Position numbers and translations under genes: made by a program. A stretch of DNA of 64,000 bases from Corynebacterium sp. (lineage in GTDB: Bacteria > Actinomycetota > Actinomycetes > Mycobacteriales > Mycobacteriaceae): the NCBI GenBank assembly GCA_030530985.1, contig JAUMTX010000004.1, positions 1 through 64,000 of the forward strand. The letters run 5' to 3'. The notes beneath the pieces were generated by a model. It was not told the DNA's origin. It searched no databases and was given only the letters and a program-made list of their open reading frames with translations. Shown here in pieces: positions 34,867-44,436 of this stretch. Position 1 is the first letter of the stretch. The number at the start of each line of letters is the position of its first letter.

Positions 34867-36540
34867 ATGAGTGATAAGCCATTGCTTGAGATTAAAGATC
34901 TCCATATTTCCTTCCAGTCCACCACTGGTATGGTTGAGGCTGTTCGTGGCGTCAATATGACCATCTACCCAGGCCAGTCTGTGGCAATTGTGGGTGAGTC
35001 CGGTTCGGGTAAGTCCACTACTGCCATGGCTGTTATCGGCCTTCTGCCTGGTACCGGTAAGGTCACCGGTGGTGAGATTCTCTTCAACGGCAAGGACATT
35101 ACCAAGTGCACCACCAAGGAGATGGAAGAGCTGCGCGGTTCTTCCATCGGTCTGGTGCCACAGGATCCAATGAGTAACCTCAACCCAGTGTGGCGTGTGG
35201 GTACCCAGATTAAGGAATCCTTGCGTGCAAATAAGGTTGTTCCATCCGGTGAGCAGAACCAGCGCGTAGTTGAGCTGTTGGAAGAAGCTGGTCTGCCAGA
35301 TGCAGAGCGACGTGCCAAGCAGTTCCCACACGAGTATTCCGGTGGTATGCGTCAGCGTGCACTGATTGGTATGGGCCTTGCTGCACGTCCACAGTTGCTG
35401 ATCGCCGATGAGCCAACCAGTGCTTTGGATGTGACTGTGCAGAAGCGCATTCTGGACCACCTTTCTGGTCTTACCCATGAGTTGGGCACTGCGGTTCTCT
35501 TCATTACCCACGACTTGGGTTTGGCTGCTGAGCGTGCTGAGCACTTGGTTGTTATGCACCGAGGCAGGGTAGTAGAGTCCGGCCCAAGTTTGGATATTCT
35601 GCGTAACCCACAGCACCCATATACCCAGCGTTTGGTTAAGGCTGCGCCTTCCCTTGCATCCCAGCGTATTCGTGCCGCTGAGGCTGAGGGTGAGGAGTCT
35701 GCTGAGCGCTTCCACCATGCTGACACGGAAACCAATGCGGAAGCCATTATCCGCGTTGAAGACCTGACCAAGGTCTTTGATATTCGTGGCGCGAAGGGTG
35801 ATAAGAAGAAGTTCACTGCGGTGGACAATGTGTCCTTCAGTTTGAAGAAGGGCCATACCTTGGCCATTGTGGGTGAGTCTGGTTCGGGTAAGTCCACTGT
35901 TGCCAATATGATTCTGAACCTGTTGGAGCCAACCTCCGGCAAGGTCTTCTATAAGGGCACAGACTTGAGCACGTTGAGCTCCAAGGAGCTCTTTGATATG
36001 CGTCGTAAGCTCCAGGTGGTTTTCCAGAATCCATATGGTTCTTTGGACCCAATGTATTCCATTTACCGATGCATTGAGGAACCACTTGCAGTCCACAAGA
36101 TTGGTACCCGTAAGGAGCGCGAAGCCCGCGTGGCTGAGCTTTTGGATTTGGTTGCGATGCCTCGTTCTGCGATGCGCCGCTATCCTAATGAGCTCTCTGG
36201 TGGTCAGCGTCAGCGTATTGCTATCGCGCGTGCTTTGGCTCTGCAGCCAGAGGTGGTTGTGCTTGATGAGGCCGTCTCTGCACTGGACGTGCTGGTTCAG
36301 AACCAGATTCTGCAGCTGCTAGCGCAGCTTCAGGATGAATTGGGCCTGTCCTATCTGTTCATTACTCACGACTTGGCTGTTGTTCGTCAGACCGCGGACG
36401 AGGTTGTTGTGATGCAGAATGGCAAGCTAGTTGAGCATGGTACTGCTGATGAGATTTTCGCGGGGGCTAAGCAAGCCTATACCCGTGATTTGATTGAAGC
36501 GGTTCCTGGCCTTGGCATTGAACTAGGTGAGAACCTCTAA
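34867..36540 (+). CDS. Peptide ABC transporter fused double ATPase (DppD-DppF type)
   Basis: The 557-residue protein has two ATPase halves joined by a linker rich in Glu and Ala (about residues 262-300). The first half has Walker A GESGSGKST, signature YSGGMRQRALIG and Walker B LLIADEPTSALD; the second has GESGSGKST, LSGGQRQRIAIA and VVVLDEAVSALD. In the second half Pro of the usual DEPxSALD is Ala, a small change that leaves the catalytic Glu in place. Both halves end with the oligopeptide-transporter C-terminal YTR/YTQ segment. Confidence 0.94.
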   Translation: MSDKPLLEIKDLHISFQSTTGMVEAVRGVNMTIYPGQSVAIVGESGSGKSTTAMAVIGLLPGTGKVTGGEILFNGKDITKCTTKEMEELRGSSIGLVPQDPMSNLNPVWRVGTQIKESLRANKVVPSGEQNQRVVELLEEAGLPDAERRAKQFPHEYSGGMRQRALIGMGLAARPQLLIADEPTSALDVTVQKRILDHLSGLTHELGTAVLFITHDLGLAAERAEHLVVMHRGRVVESGPSLDILRNPQHPYTQRLVKAAPSLASQRIRAAEAEGEESAERFHHADTETNAEAIIRVEDLTKVFDIRGAKGDKKKFTAVDNVSFSLKKGHTLAIVGESGSGKSTVANMILNLLEPTSGKVFYKGTDLSTLSSKELFDMRRKLQVVFQNPYGSLDPMYSIYRCIEEPLAVHKIGTRKEREARVAELLDLVAMPRSAMRRYPNELSGGQRQRIAIARALALQPEVVVLDEAVSALDVLVQNQILQLLAQLQDELGLSYLFITHDLAVVRQTADEVVVMQNGKLVEHGTADEIFAGAKQAYTRDLIEAVPGLGIELGENL

Positions 36541-36548
36541 TACCTTTG

Positions 36549-36570
36549 GAGCCCACTTCGGTGGGCTCTT
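36549..36570 (+). terminator. Terminator of the peptide-transporter operon
   Basis: GAGCCCAC, a TTCG loop and GTGGGCTC followed by TT form an intrinsic terminator nine bases after the stop codon. Confidence 0.8.
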
Positions 36571-36577
36571 CTCATAG

Positions 36578-36611
36578 AAATGGCTCCTAACCCGAGGGTT
36601 AGGAGCCATTG
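36578..36611 (-). terminator. Terminator of the serine protease gene
   Basis: A perfect AATGGCTCCTAACCC / GGGTTAGGAGCCATT hairpin ends ten bases before the protease stop codon and is followed on the minus strand by TTTC. Confidence 0.85.
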
Positions 36612-36620
36612 TCAGTCTAT

Positions 36621-37481
36621 TTAGGAGCTGAATGCGCCAAGACCGTTATTCAACGCACTATCCAGTGTAGAACTGCCAGAGGATGGCAGACGGTACTGGA
36701 GGGTTGGTGGATATTGATCTGCATCAATCAGCGGCGCAGGGACGCCCTGAGCCATTCCGAAGTTCACGCCAGTGACTTGGCTCATCCATGGGAGATATTC
36801 AGCCACAGGGATGTACCAAGCCAGCAGACCACGGGCAGGGCCACTAGCGGACTCATTAGCCATGGAAGCAACGCCGGCCAGCGCACCACCAACGAGAAGT
36901 GGTCCACCGGAGTCACCGTAGGTGATACGCGCGTTATTTACATAAAGCTCGAGGAATGCGGAGGAGTTGTCATAAGTGTCGGCGCCGGTGGCCACATTGG
37001 TTACGCGTCGATTCACATTGACATTTGCACCCTTAAGAGTGAAGTACTGGAATTGATAGACGCCACCCCAACCAAGAATCTGGCCAGCGGTATTATCCGC
37101 AATATTCCAAGGGTTAACTGGAACCGGAGCAATGCCAGTGGGTGAGGAGAGACGAATCAAGGCAAGGTCAGCCTGATCATGGGTGACAACCTGTGAGACC
37201 GTATGGGACTCGCCCCAACGGAAATTACCCAAGCTGACAGTGCCGTCATTGGCACCAATGCAGTGCTTGGCTGTAATGACCCACTCAGGGGAGATGAGGG
37301 TACCTGTACAGGCCATGGTGCCCATGACAATGCGGGCAGTACCCGGCTGATTAACCGACACACCACCAATCACGGCTTCCGCAGGAGCAGGTTGAAGAGC
37401 AGTAGCGCTCGTGGTGATGGCAAGGGCAGCAGCAATGCCGCCCATTACCTTCTTCAATTTCGAAGGGTTGGTCAACTTCAT
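36621..37481 (-). CDS. Secreted trypsin-like serine protease (S1 family)
   Basis: The 286-residue protein has a signal peptide (cleavage probably after PAPAEA) and the S1 fold. The catalytic triad is His in WVITAKHCIGA, Asp in QADLALIRLSSP and Ser in YGDSGGPLLVGG. The Ala-Lys-His-Cys block and a later Cys-free body suggest few disulfides. The ATG has a GGGAG ribosome binding site and is preferred over an upstream TTG. It would act outside the cytoplasmic membrane; substrate specificity is unclear. It lies on the same strand as a DUF402 gene and a secreted protein gene. Confidence 0.92.
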   Translation of the reverse strand: MKLTNPSKLKKVMGGIAAALAITTSATALQPAPAEAVIGGVSVNQPGTARIVMGTMACTGTLISPEWVITAKHCIGANDGTVSLGNFRWGESHTVSQVVTHDQADLALIRLSSPTGIAPVPVNPWNIADNTAGQILGWGGVYQFQYFTLKGANVNVNRRVTNVATGADTYDNSSAFLELYVNNARITYGDSGGPLLVGGALAGVASMANESASGPARGLLAWYIPVAEYLPWMSQVTGVNFGMAQGVPAPLIDADQYPPTLQYRLPSSGSSTLDSALNNGLGAFSS

Positions 37482-37504
37482 CCGGGTTAAAACTCCCAAT
37501 TTTC

Positions 37505-38077
37505 CTAATTAGTGGTGGATGCCTGGGCAGGGGTCAGAGTGATGGACTCTGGATCTGCCCAATCAAGTGTATACCCGTTAGCAGCCAACCAATCAAGCAG
37601 CGAATCTCGATGGCGCGTAATGCCTTCGACTGCTGCGAGAGTGTTTTCAATCGCACGCTCTGCTTCTTCGGCGGTAATCAGGCCGGCAGAGGTTGCGGCT
37701 GCGAGTTCGTCAATGTCGAGAACCTCGACAGGGACACCATCATTGGCCAACAAATCGACATAGAGGTCACGGGTGGACCAAATATCGCCATCGACGGAGA
37801 TATCGGCTACGTCGATGTAGAACTGTTCTTTGCCACCATCGCCAACACCACTGTCGGCATCATTGCGATAGTGATACACATTCGCGCGCAGACCAAGCTC
37901 TGGGAGCAACCAAGACTCGACATAGCCGAATTTTGGATGGTCCGCGCCACGAGCCATATAGAGGCCGAAATCCGTGACACGGAAAACATCGACGTCGCGC
38001 AAGAAACCCTTAGGGTCCTTGTTCACGCTCTTGGAGAGATCAAATTTCTCTTCCTTGACGGGATGCAATGCGTTCAT
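37505..38077 (-). CDS. DUF402 domain protein
   Basis: The 190-residue protein has the corynebacterial DUF402 pattern: FRVTDFGLYMARGADHPKFG, ESWLLPELGLRANVYHY, and FYIDVADISVDGDIWSTRDL with clustered acidic metal-binding-type residues. DUF402 members include RNA/nucleotide phosphatases such as Ntdp, which hydrolyse nucleoside di- and triphosphates. The ATG at 38077 has an AAGGTGAT ribosome binding site, so the longer frame is rejected. It sits between a secreted protease and a secreted protein, on the same strand. Confidence 0.82.
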   Translation of the reverse strand: MNALHPVKEEKFDLSKSVNKDPKGFLRDVDVFRVTDFGLYMARGADHPKFGYVESWLLPELGLRANVYHYRNDADSGVGDGGKEQFYIDVADISVDGDIWSTRDLYVDLLANDGVPVEVLDIDELAAATSAGLITAEEAERAIENTLAAVEGITRHRDSLLDWLAANGYTLDWADPESITLTPAQASTTN

Positions 38078-38124
38078 AAGATCACCTTTTACTGACGGGG
38101 GAAGTTCGGTGTGTATATGAAGTT

Positions 38125-38835
38125 CTAAGCCACGTTGATTACTGCACCGGTCGGGGTGAAGTTGCAAGTGGTTACCGTTCCGTCGGAGGCATTATTGCTA
38201 AAACCACCGGCGAGCCAGGCAAGCACAGGACCCGATCCGGTATCAGCGGTACCCGATACTGTTGCGGGGCCTTCAGGGTTTATACCGTTAAAAGTCAGGC
38301 GAGTGTTACCTGTTTTTAAAGTTTTTAGGTTAACCCAGTGAACATTCATCTGACTGAACTGCTCTTCCGAGTAGGTTCCGGTACCCAAACCAGTGAAGAT
38401 AAACGTGATTTGACCAGCGTCAACGCCAGGGAGTGGCAGGTCGGCTGGGCCTGGTACTGCAATGGCAGTGCCTGTGGCAGTGTACTCATGGTCAATGCAC
38501 TTTGGGGAGATTGTTGGCCATGCGAACTGAACGAAGGCAGTTCCGGTGGATGGGAGTGGTACGCCACCACCATCCGAGCCGCGGAAGAAGTCAACAGCAC
38601 CGAGCAGCTTGGTGCGAACAGCCTCTGGGGTGGAAGCCTGGTTGGCATAATTCTCCAATGCGGTGAGAATCTGCTCATTTGGGCGTCCAAGGTTGTCAAG
38701 AATTGCAGCTTGGGCTGGGGCAGTTCCTAGAGTTCCCATCGAAGCAGCGCCAAGGCAGAGGGCTGCTGCGATGCCAGCAATGGCCTTGCGGCTACCCTTG
38801 GAGCCTCGGGTATTACGAAGCGGTAAGAAACTCAC
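38125..38835 (-). CDS. Secreted protein of unknown function
   Basis: The 236-residue protein has an arginine-rich start (MSFLPLRNTRGSKGSRKAIAG), a signal peptide, and probable cleavage after APAQA. The mature part is Gly/Thr-rich with beta-strand character and four to five cysteines placed near the ends (PKCIDHEY and TTCNFTP), so one disulfide is likely. It resembles secreted actinobacterial proteins of unknown function; I do not recognise the family. A signal peptide and lack of a membrane anchor suggest a cell-envelope or extracellular location. Confidence 0.75.
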   Translation of the reverse strand: MSFLPLRNTRGSKGSRKAIAGIAAALCLGAASMGTLGTAPAQAAILDNLGRPNEQILTALENYANQASTPEAVRTKLLGAVDFFRGSDGGGVPLPSTGTAFVQFAWPTISPKCIDHEYTATGTAIAVPGPADLPLPGVDAGQITFIFTGLGTGTYSEEQFSQMNVHWVNLKTLKTGNTRLTFNGINPEGPATVSGTADTGSGPVLAWLAGGFSNNASDGTVTTCNFTPTGAVINVA

Positions 38836-39085
38836 AATCTTCCTTTCAATTAAGACACATTAGTCTCACTAGTCACAGTTGTTAACTTTAGTCACAAAAT
38901 ACGTGTAAGTAAAGCTCAAAAATGGTTAACGCCAAGAGGTGATCGGGGCTCGGCGAAACCACAATATAGTTTAGGTGGTAAAACCAAAGCTAGATGTTAC
39001 ACACTCTGCTTACTTGTATAAAAATGACATATAGCGTCAGTGCGGGTAATATTACGTAGGTTAAAAACATGAATAGGAGTGTGCT
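38836..39085. promoter_or_regulatory. Control region between a secreted-protein gene and typA, with TAGTCACA repeats
   Basis: Three direct copies of a short element occur at 38861-38868 (TAGTCTCA), 38870-38877 (TAGTCACA) and 38889-38896 (TAGTCACA), with start-to-start distances of 9 and 19 bases. They lie 26-61 bases before the minus-strand secreted-protein start and could be regulator binding sites. Nearer to typA is a TAATAT -10-like sequence (about 39048-39053) and a GGAG ribosome binding site. No gene is present. Confidence 0.45.
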
Positions 39086-40993
39086 TTGACTCAGACTGAG
39101 TTTCGCAACGTGGCCATCGTGGCTCACGTTGACCACGGCAAGACCACATTAGTTGACGCTATGCTGCGTCAGTCCGGCGCTTTTGAAGCCCATGCAGAGC
39201 TCGTTGATCGCGTTATGGACTCTGGTGACCTTGAGAAGGAAAAGGGCATCACCATCCTGGCTAAGAACACCGCTATCCGCCGTAAGGGCGCGGGTAAGGA
39301 CGGCCAGGACCTCATCATCAACGTGATTGATACCCCGGGCCACGCTGACTTCGGTGGCGAGGTTGAGCGTGCATTGAGCATGGTTGACGGTGTGGTTCTG
39401 CTGATCGACGCTTCTGAGGGTCCACTCCCACAGACTCGTTTCGTTCTTGGTAAGGCTCTGGCCTCCAAGATGCCAGTGATTATTGTTGTGAACAAGACTG
39501 ACCGTCCTGATGCTCGTATCGACGAAGTTGTCGACGAGGCTCATGACCTTCTTCTTGAGCTTGCTTCCACCCTGGATGAGGCTGCCGCTGAGGCTGCCGA
39601 GCAGCTGCTCGACCTCCCAGTTCTCTACGCCTCCGGCCGTGAGGGCAAGGCTTCCACCACTAACCCTGGCAATGGCAATGTTCCAGATGCTGAGGATCTG
39701 CAGGAACTCTTCGACGTTCTCTACAACGTCCTTCCTGAGCCAACCGCTGAGCAGGATGCACCTCTGCAGGCCCACGTCACCAACCTTGACTCTTCTTCCT
39801 TCTTGGGTCGAATTGGTCTGGTTCGTGTTCACGCAGGTTCTTTGCGCAAGGGCCAGCAGGTTGCTTGGATTCACTACGATGAGGACGGCAACGAGGTTGT
39901 TACCAACGCGAAGATTGCTGAGCTTCTCCGCACCGTTGGTGTGACTCGTGTTCCTACCGATGAGGTTATCGCTGGCGACATCGCCGCTATCTCCGGTATC
40001 GAAAATGTCATGATTGGTGACACTCTCGCCGATCCTGAGCATCCAAATGCTCTCCCACGTATTACTGTGGATGAGCCAGCCATCTCCATGACCATTGGTG
40101 TTAATACTTCTCCTTTGGCTGGTCGTGGCGGCGGCGATAAGCTCACCGCACGTATGGTTAAGGCTCGTCTTGACCAGGAGCTTATCGGTAACGTCTCTAT
40201 CCGCGTTCTTCCTACCGAGCGTCCAGACGCTTGGGAGGTTCAGGGTCGTGGCGAAATGGCTCTGTCCGTTCTCGTTGAGACCATGCGTCGTGAAGGCTTC
40301 GAGCTGACCGTCGGTAAGCCACAGGTGGTTCCAAAGACCATCGACGGCAAGATCTATGAGCCATATGAGCACATGATCATCGACGTTCCTTCCGAGTACC
40401 AGGGTGCAGTGACCCAGCTGATGGCTGCCCGCAAGGGTCAGATGGTCAGCATGGACAATACCTCCACCGACTGGGTTCGTATGGAGTTCAAGGTTCCTGC
40501 ACGTGGCCTCATTGGCTTCCGTACCACCTTCCTCACCGAAACCCGTGGTACCGGTATTGCTAACCACTATTCTGAGGGTTATGAGCCATGGGCTGGCGAA
40601 ATCAAGGACCGCGCTACCGGCTCCCTGGTTGCTGACCGCTCCGGTCAGATCACCGCTTATGCTCTTCAGCAGCTCGCTGACCGTGGTTCCTTCTTCGTTG
40701 AGCCAGGTACCGAGGCTTATGAGGGCATGGTTGTTGGCGCCAATAACCGTGATGAGGACATGGACATCAACATCACCCGTGAAAAGAAGCTCACCAATAT
40801 GCGTTCCGCTACTGCGGATGCTACCGTGACCTTGGCTAAGGCACGTAAGCTTTCTTTGGATGAGGCTATGGAGTTCTGTGGCCAGGACGAGTGTGTTGAG
40901 GTTACCCCAGAAATCATCCGCGTTCGTAAGACCATCCTTAACGCAACTGAGCGTGCTCGTGCCCGCTCTCGCGAAAAGGCTCGTAACAAGTAG
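39086..40993 (+). CDS. typA: Translational GTPase TypA/BipA
   Basis: The 635-residue protein has the EF-G-like GTPase domain: G1 AHVDHGKTTLVDAML, G2 region EKGITILAKNTA, G3 DTPGHADFGGEVERAL, G4 VNKTD. Domains III and V and the BipA-specific C-terminal domain (about residues 500-620) follow, and it ends RARSREKARNK. TypA binds ribosomes and supports growth at low temperature and stress. The start is TTG with a well-placed GGAG ribosome binding site and an in-frame MTQTEFRNVAIVAHVDHG beginning. It heads the segment that continues with lpqW and mshB, as in mycobacteria. Confidence 0.96.
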   Translation: MTQTEFRNVAIVAHVDHGKTTLVDAMLRQSGAFEAHAELVDRVMDSGDLEKEKGITILAKNTAIRRKGAGKDGQDLIINVIDTPGHADFGGEVERALSMVDGVVLLIDASEGPLPQTRFVLGKALASKMPVIIVVNKTDRPDARIDEVVDEAHDLLLELASTLDEAAAEAAEQLLDLPVLYASGREGKASTTNPGNGNVPDAEDLQELFDVLYNVLPEPTAEQDAPLQAHVTNLDSSSFLGRIGLVRVHAGSLRKGQQVAWIHYDEDGNEVVTNAKIAELLRTVGVTRVPTDEVIAGDIAAISGIENVMIGDTLADPEHPNALPRITVDEPAISMTIGVNTSPLAGRGGGDKLTARMVKARLDQELIGNVSIRVLPTERPDAWEVQGRGEMALSVLVETMRREGFELTVGKPQVVPKTIDGKIYEPYEHMIIDVPSEYQGAVTQLMAARKGQMVSMDNTSTDWVRMEFKVPARGLIGFRTTFLTETRGTGIANHYSEGYEPWAGEIKDRATGSLVADRSGQITAYALQQLADRGSFFVEPGTEAYEGMVVGANNRDEDMDINITREKKLTNMRSATADATVTLAKARKLSLDEAMEFCGQDECVEVTPEIIRVRKTILNATERARARSREKARNK

Positions 40994-41024
40994 TTACCGC
41001 CAGGTCTGGTCGGGAGTCTAACCC

Positions 41025-42725
41025 ATGAGGATGCCCTCTTCGGTTTCACGCATGCTTAAGGCAGGAATTGGCCTCTTTGGTCTTTGCTGCCTAAGCGCGT
41101 GTACTATCAATGCCCCTGCATTTCATGCAGTGAGTAGTGATCAAGATGCTGAGGCAAGTGTCGTGGGTGAGGCTCCCGTTTCTAATAGCCCACGTGATGA
41201 CTACGCCCGTTTGAGTATTGGCGTAGATTCTTTGGGCACAACTTTTAATCCACATATTAACGAGGGCGATACGCACGTTACCAGGATTATTGCTGCTTTG
41301 ACTTTGCCTAGCGCTTTTGTCGATGGCAATCTCAATACTGATCTTCTTCTCTCCGCCGCCATTGTCCCAACGGAGGACTCACAGGTTCGTGATGTTTCGG
41401 GCGGCCAGACTGTGCGCTATGTGATTAATCCAAGTGCCCAGTGGAGCGATAGTTCCCCAATTACGGGTTCGGACTTTTCTTTCTTGTGGCAGCAAATGAC
41501 CCAAAGTCCTAATGTCATTAATGCCGCCGGATATTTTCTGATCGACAAAATTTCGACCTCTACTGATGGCCGCACTGTCGATGTTCATTTCACTCAGGCC
41601 TATACCGAGTGGAATACTCTTTTTGATAATCTTCTTCCGAGCCATGCGCTGCGCAGTACCAGTGCGTTTTCGGAGATGCTACGTTCTTCCATTCCTGCTT
41701 CGGCTGGTCGTTATCATCTCACTAAGGTGTCGCCCCTTGGCGTTGCGACGCTCATCCGAAACGACCGCTATTGGGGTGAATTCCCAGCTTTGGCGGAGGA
41801 AGTAACCTTCCGTGAAGTTCGCATGCCTGGGCAAATGGGGGAGATGCTTGCCCGCCAGAATCTGGATGCTATCAATACAAATCCACTGGCCAAGGCTGAA
41901 ACCAAGATTGCTTCTGCTTCGAACAGCATTCAGAGTGAAGTTATCTCAACGGATCGAACCCTCAATATTATTTTCAACCAGAACTCCACACTGTTGACTT
42001 CAACTGCCCAGCGTGCACGTGTGGCTAATCTGATTGATTTCAATAACCTTTATTCGAATGTGATTGATCCTGTCTACCAGACAGATCTGCCAACACGCCC
42101 AAGTATTCCTGCGGCTGAGTCCTATGTGGAAGGCTCACGCCCAATCCGTGTTGCCGCTAATCCTGATGATGCCCTCGCTTTGGCTGTGGCTGAGTCTATG
42201 GTTTCTTCCTTCCGCATCAGTGGTGTGAATGCTGAGCTTGTCGGTGAGACTGATGAGGAACTTGCCACCGCTGACCTGCCTAATGGTTCGGTTGACATTC
42301 TTGTTGATTGGCAGCGTGTGCCAACCAATGTTTCTGATTTAGCTAGTCGGTATAGTTGTAATTCTGCCTTTGACACTGGGGATTCCAGTAGCAGGAGTCA
42401 AGATTCCAGCTCCAATACGACTGTTTTCCGTCGTGATAATCTCTCTGGATTCTGTAATGTCACAATCCAAGCGGACATTAATGCCACCTTATCTGGCGCG
42501 ATGACCTATGAGCAGTTGGCCCAAGAGATTGAGTCGTCCATTGAAAGCACGGTGGTGTCTTATCCTGTAGTTAAGGAAATGCGCATCCAGGCCATTGGCT
42601 CGAGTTTGGTAGCCCCAGAATCAGAAGCAGGGCATAGGTTGTCGCATTGGCAAACCCGTCCAGGTATTGGCATCTTTGGTTCCTTGCCTAGCTGGACAAG
42701 TATTAGTAGAGAAAATGAGGAATAA
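41025..42725 (+). CDS. lpqW: LpqW-type substrate-binding-like lipoprotein
   Basis: The 566-residue protein has a signal peptide with lipobox LSAC (Cys26) and a family 5 solute-binding fold (TTFNPHINEGDTHVTRIIA, then YVINPSAQWSDSSPITGSDF). No permease genes are adjacent. Between typA and mshB, this is the position of LpqW in mycobacteria, which has no transport role but acts in the periplasm to steer phosphatidylinositol mannoside and lipomannan/lipoarabinomannan synthesis. Function by synteny is therefore likely. The stop codon is immediately followed by the mshB start, so they are co-translated. Confidence 0.82.
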   Translation: MRMPSSVSRMLKAGIGLFGLCCLSACTINAPAFHAVSSDQDAEASVVGEAPVSNSPRDDYARLSIGVDSLGTTFNPHINEGDTHVTRIIAALTLPSAFVDGNLNTDLLLSAAIVPTEDSQVRDVSGGQTVRYVINPSAQWSDSSPITGSDFSFLWQQMTQSPNVINAAGYFLIDKISTSTDGRTVDVHFTQAYTEWNTLFDNLLPSHALRSTSAFSEMLRSSIPASAGRYHLTKVSPLGVATLIRNDRYWGEFPALAEEVTFREVRMPGQMGEMLARQNLDAINTNPLAKAETKIASASNSIQSEVISTDRTLNIIFNQNSTLLTSTAQRARVANLIDFNNLYSNVIDPVYQTDLPTRPSIPAAESYVEGSRPIRVAANPDDALALAVAESMVSSFRISGVNAELVGETDEELATADLPNGSVDILVDWQRVPTNVSDLASRYSCNSAFDTGDSSSRSQDSSSNTTVFRRDNLSGFCNVTIQADINATLSGAMTYEQLAQEIESSIESTVVSYPVVKEMRIQAIGSSLVAPESEAGHRLSHWQTRPGIGIFGSLPSWTSISRENEE

Positions 42726-43559
42726 ATGCGTGTATTAGCAGTTCATGCGCATCCCGATGATGAGGCCATCTGGACTGGTGGCCTTTTGGCACATTATGCC
42801 CGCGAAGGGGCAGAGGTACTTGTTGTGACTTGTACTCTTGGTGAAGAGGGCGAGGTCATTGGTAAGCCCTATTCCCAATTGACTGTTGACCATGCCGATC
42901 AGCTCGGTGGTTTCCGTATTGCGGAACTGTACTCCTCCCTCAATATTTTGGGGGCCATTGGACATCACTTGGGTGGTGCTGGTCATTTCCGTGATTCTGG
43001 TATGGCAGGCACCCCAGCCGCAGCCAATCCACGCGCCTTTGTTAATAACACAAATGAGGCCATTGAGCTGCTCACCGAAGTGATTGACGACTTCGAACCC
43101 CACCTTGTTGTGACCTATGGTCCTGATGGTGGATATGGTCATCCTGATCACATTCAGGCCCACCACATTACCCACAAGGCGGTTGAGGCTGCCAGCGTTA
43201 AAGTTGATGCCATCCTCTGGGCAGTCACTAGCCGTGCAGCTTTGGATAATTCCCTCTCTGAGGTGCAAGAATATCCGGATGGTTGGCGTTGGGCGCCCGA
43301 GGAAATTGCAGCCGTGGATGAGTTTGATTTGGCCTTGGATCTCTCTGAGCATGTCTATGAAGCCAAGGTAGAGGCAATGAAAACTCATGCAACCCAGGTG
43401 TGGATTGCCGATGGGGAGGGTACAATGGTAAATCCGACCCCAGCGGTAGGTATAGCACCAGATACTGTGTGGGCTCTGTCGAATCTCATCACGCAAACTG
43501 TGGTTCGTAAGGAGTATTACCAGATCGGCTATGGCTCATGGAATTTTGGAAAAGAATAG
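42726..43559 (+). CDS. mshB: N-acetyl-GlcNAc-inositol deacetylase of mycothiol synthesis
   Basis: The 277-residue zinc enzyme of the LmbE/PIG-L family removes the acetyl group from GlcNAc-Ins, the second step of mycothiol synthesis. The AHPDDEAIWTGG motif supplies zinc ligands and the catalytic Asp; the YGPDGGYGHPDHIQAHH motif supplies the third zinc-ligand His. A short RIAELYSSLNILGAIGHHLGG segment is typical of MshB. The paralogue Mca is longer and has a different C-terminus. The gene starts on the base after the lpqW stop. Confidence 0.93.
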   Translation: MRVLAVHAHPDDEAIWTGGLLAHYAREGAEVLVVTCTLGEEGEVIGKPYSQLTVDHADQLGGFRIAELYSSLNILGAIGHHLGGAGHFRDSGMAGTPAAANPRAFVNNTNEAIELLTEVIDDFEPHLVVTYGPDGGYGHPDHIQAHHITHKAVEAASVKVDAILWAVTSRAALDNSLSEVQEYPDGWRWAPEEIAAVDEFDLALDLSEHVYEAKVEAMKTHATQVWIADGEGTMVNPTPAVGIAPDTVWALSNLITQTVVRKEYYQIGYGSWNFGKE

Positions 43560-43563
43560 GATA

Positions 43564-44019
43564 ATGGCGAGAAAACCACTACCAAAGCCAGTGGATGCGA
43601 GTGGCAAGGAAGTTGCCTTCGCGCTGCTGTGGATCTGTATTGGTTCCCTTATCTCTGTTTTATTGGAAGTAGTGTATCTCGGTGCACGCATCGAGATTAA
43701 TGGTCGCTATATCCCTATTCCTTACATGATCATTGTTGCATACCTATTTAATAGTGTGCTCACGCGAACTGTTTTGCTGTGGACTCGGAACATCCTAATC
43801 ATTTCGATTCCGCTTTTGGTGTGGATTCTAGGATACCTAGCCCTAACTTTTGGTCCAGCCGCTTCGGGGGCTATTCTTGTTGGGTCTAGTATTTGGAGTG
43901 CTTTACTCATACTTGCAGGTATGGCCGGTGGCTATATGCCGCTTGTTCGGCTCATTCATGAGCGAATGGATGAGTTGTCGGCCGGGACCAGCCCGTCCAC
44001 CCCTGCAGGGGAGAAGTAG
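43564..44019 (+). CDS. Small membrane protein downstream of mshB
   Basis: The 151-residue protein has four predicted membrane helices and short polar ends (MARKPLPKPVDASGKEV and a Ser/Pro-rich tail PSTPAGEK). It occupies the place of the small membrane protein that follows mshB in mycobacteria. No catalytic motif is visible and I do not assign a function. It starts four bases after the mshB stop and is in the same operon. Confidence 0.75.
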   Translation: MARKPLPKPVDASGKEVAFALLWICIGSLISVLLEVVYLGARIEINGRYIPIPYMIIVAYLFNSVLTRTVLLWTRNILIISIPLLVWILGYLALTFGPAASGAILVGSSIWSALLILAGMAGGYMPLVRLIHERMDELSAGTSPSTPAGEK

Positions 44020-44057
44020 CTCGTTACGCAGAGAATTAAAGACATAAGGAATAAATA

Positions 44058-44375
44058 GTGACTTATATTATTGCGCAGCCTTGCGTCGACGTTAAGGACA
44101 AGGCCTGTGTTGAGGAGTGCCCTGTAGATTGCATCTACGAGGGTGCACGTTCCCTCTACATTCACCCAGATGAGTGCGTTGACTGTGGCGCCTGTGAGCC
44201 AGTGTGCCCAACTGAGGCCATCTTCTACGAGGATGATGTGCCGGATGAGTGGGTTGACTATAATGACGCGAACGCAGCCTTCTTTGATGAGCTGGGTTCC
44301 CCAGGCGGCGCCGCTAAGCTCGGCCCACAGGACTTTGATCCTGAAATGGTGGCATCTTTGCCTCCACAGGCCTAA
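44058..44375 (+). CDS. fdxA: Seven-iron ferredoxin
   Basis: The 105-residue protein has the 3Fe-4S/4Fe-4S ferredoxin pattern: [17 protein letters not shown] and, about 20 residues later, [12 protein letters not shown]. It transfers electrons at low potential in the cytoplasm. The start is GTG. In mycobacteria FdxC occupies this place, next to dapC. It lies 39 bases after the preceding gene and 62 bases before dapC. Confidence 0.95.
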   Translation: MTYIIAQPCVDVKDKACVEECPVDCIYEGARSLYIHPDECVDCGACEPVCPTEAIFYEDDVPDEWVDYNDANAAFFDELGSPGGAAKLGPQDFDPEMVASLPPQA

Positions 44376-44436
44376 TATTGAGTTAGTCTATAGAAACTCT
44401 GGTCTGTCCGACCGCCCAATTTACGGAAGGTTTTGA

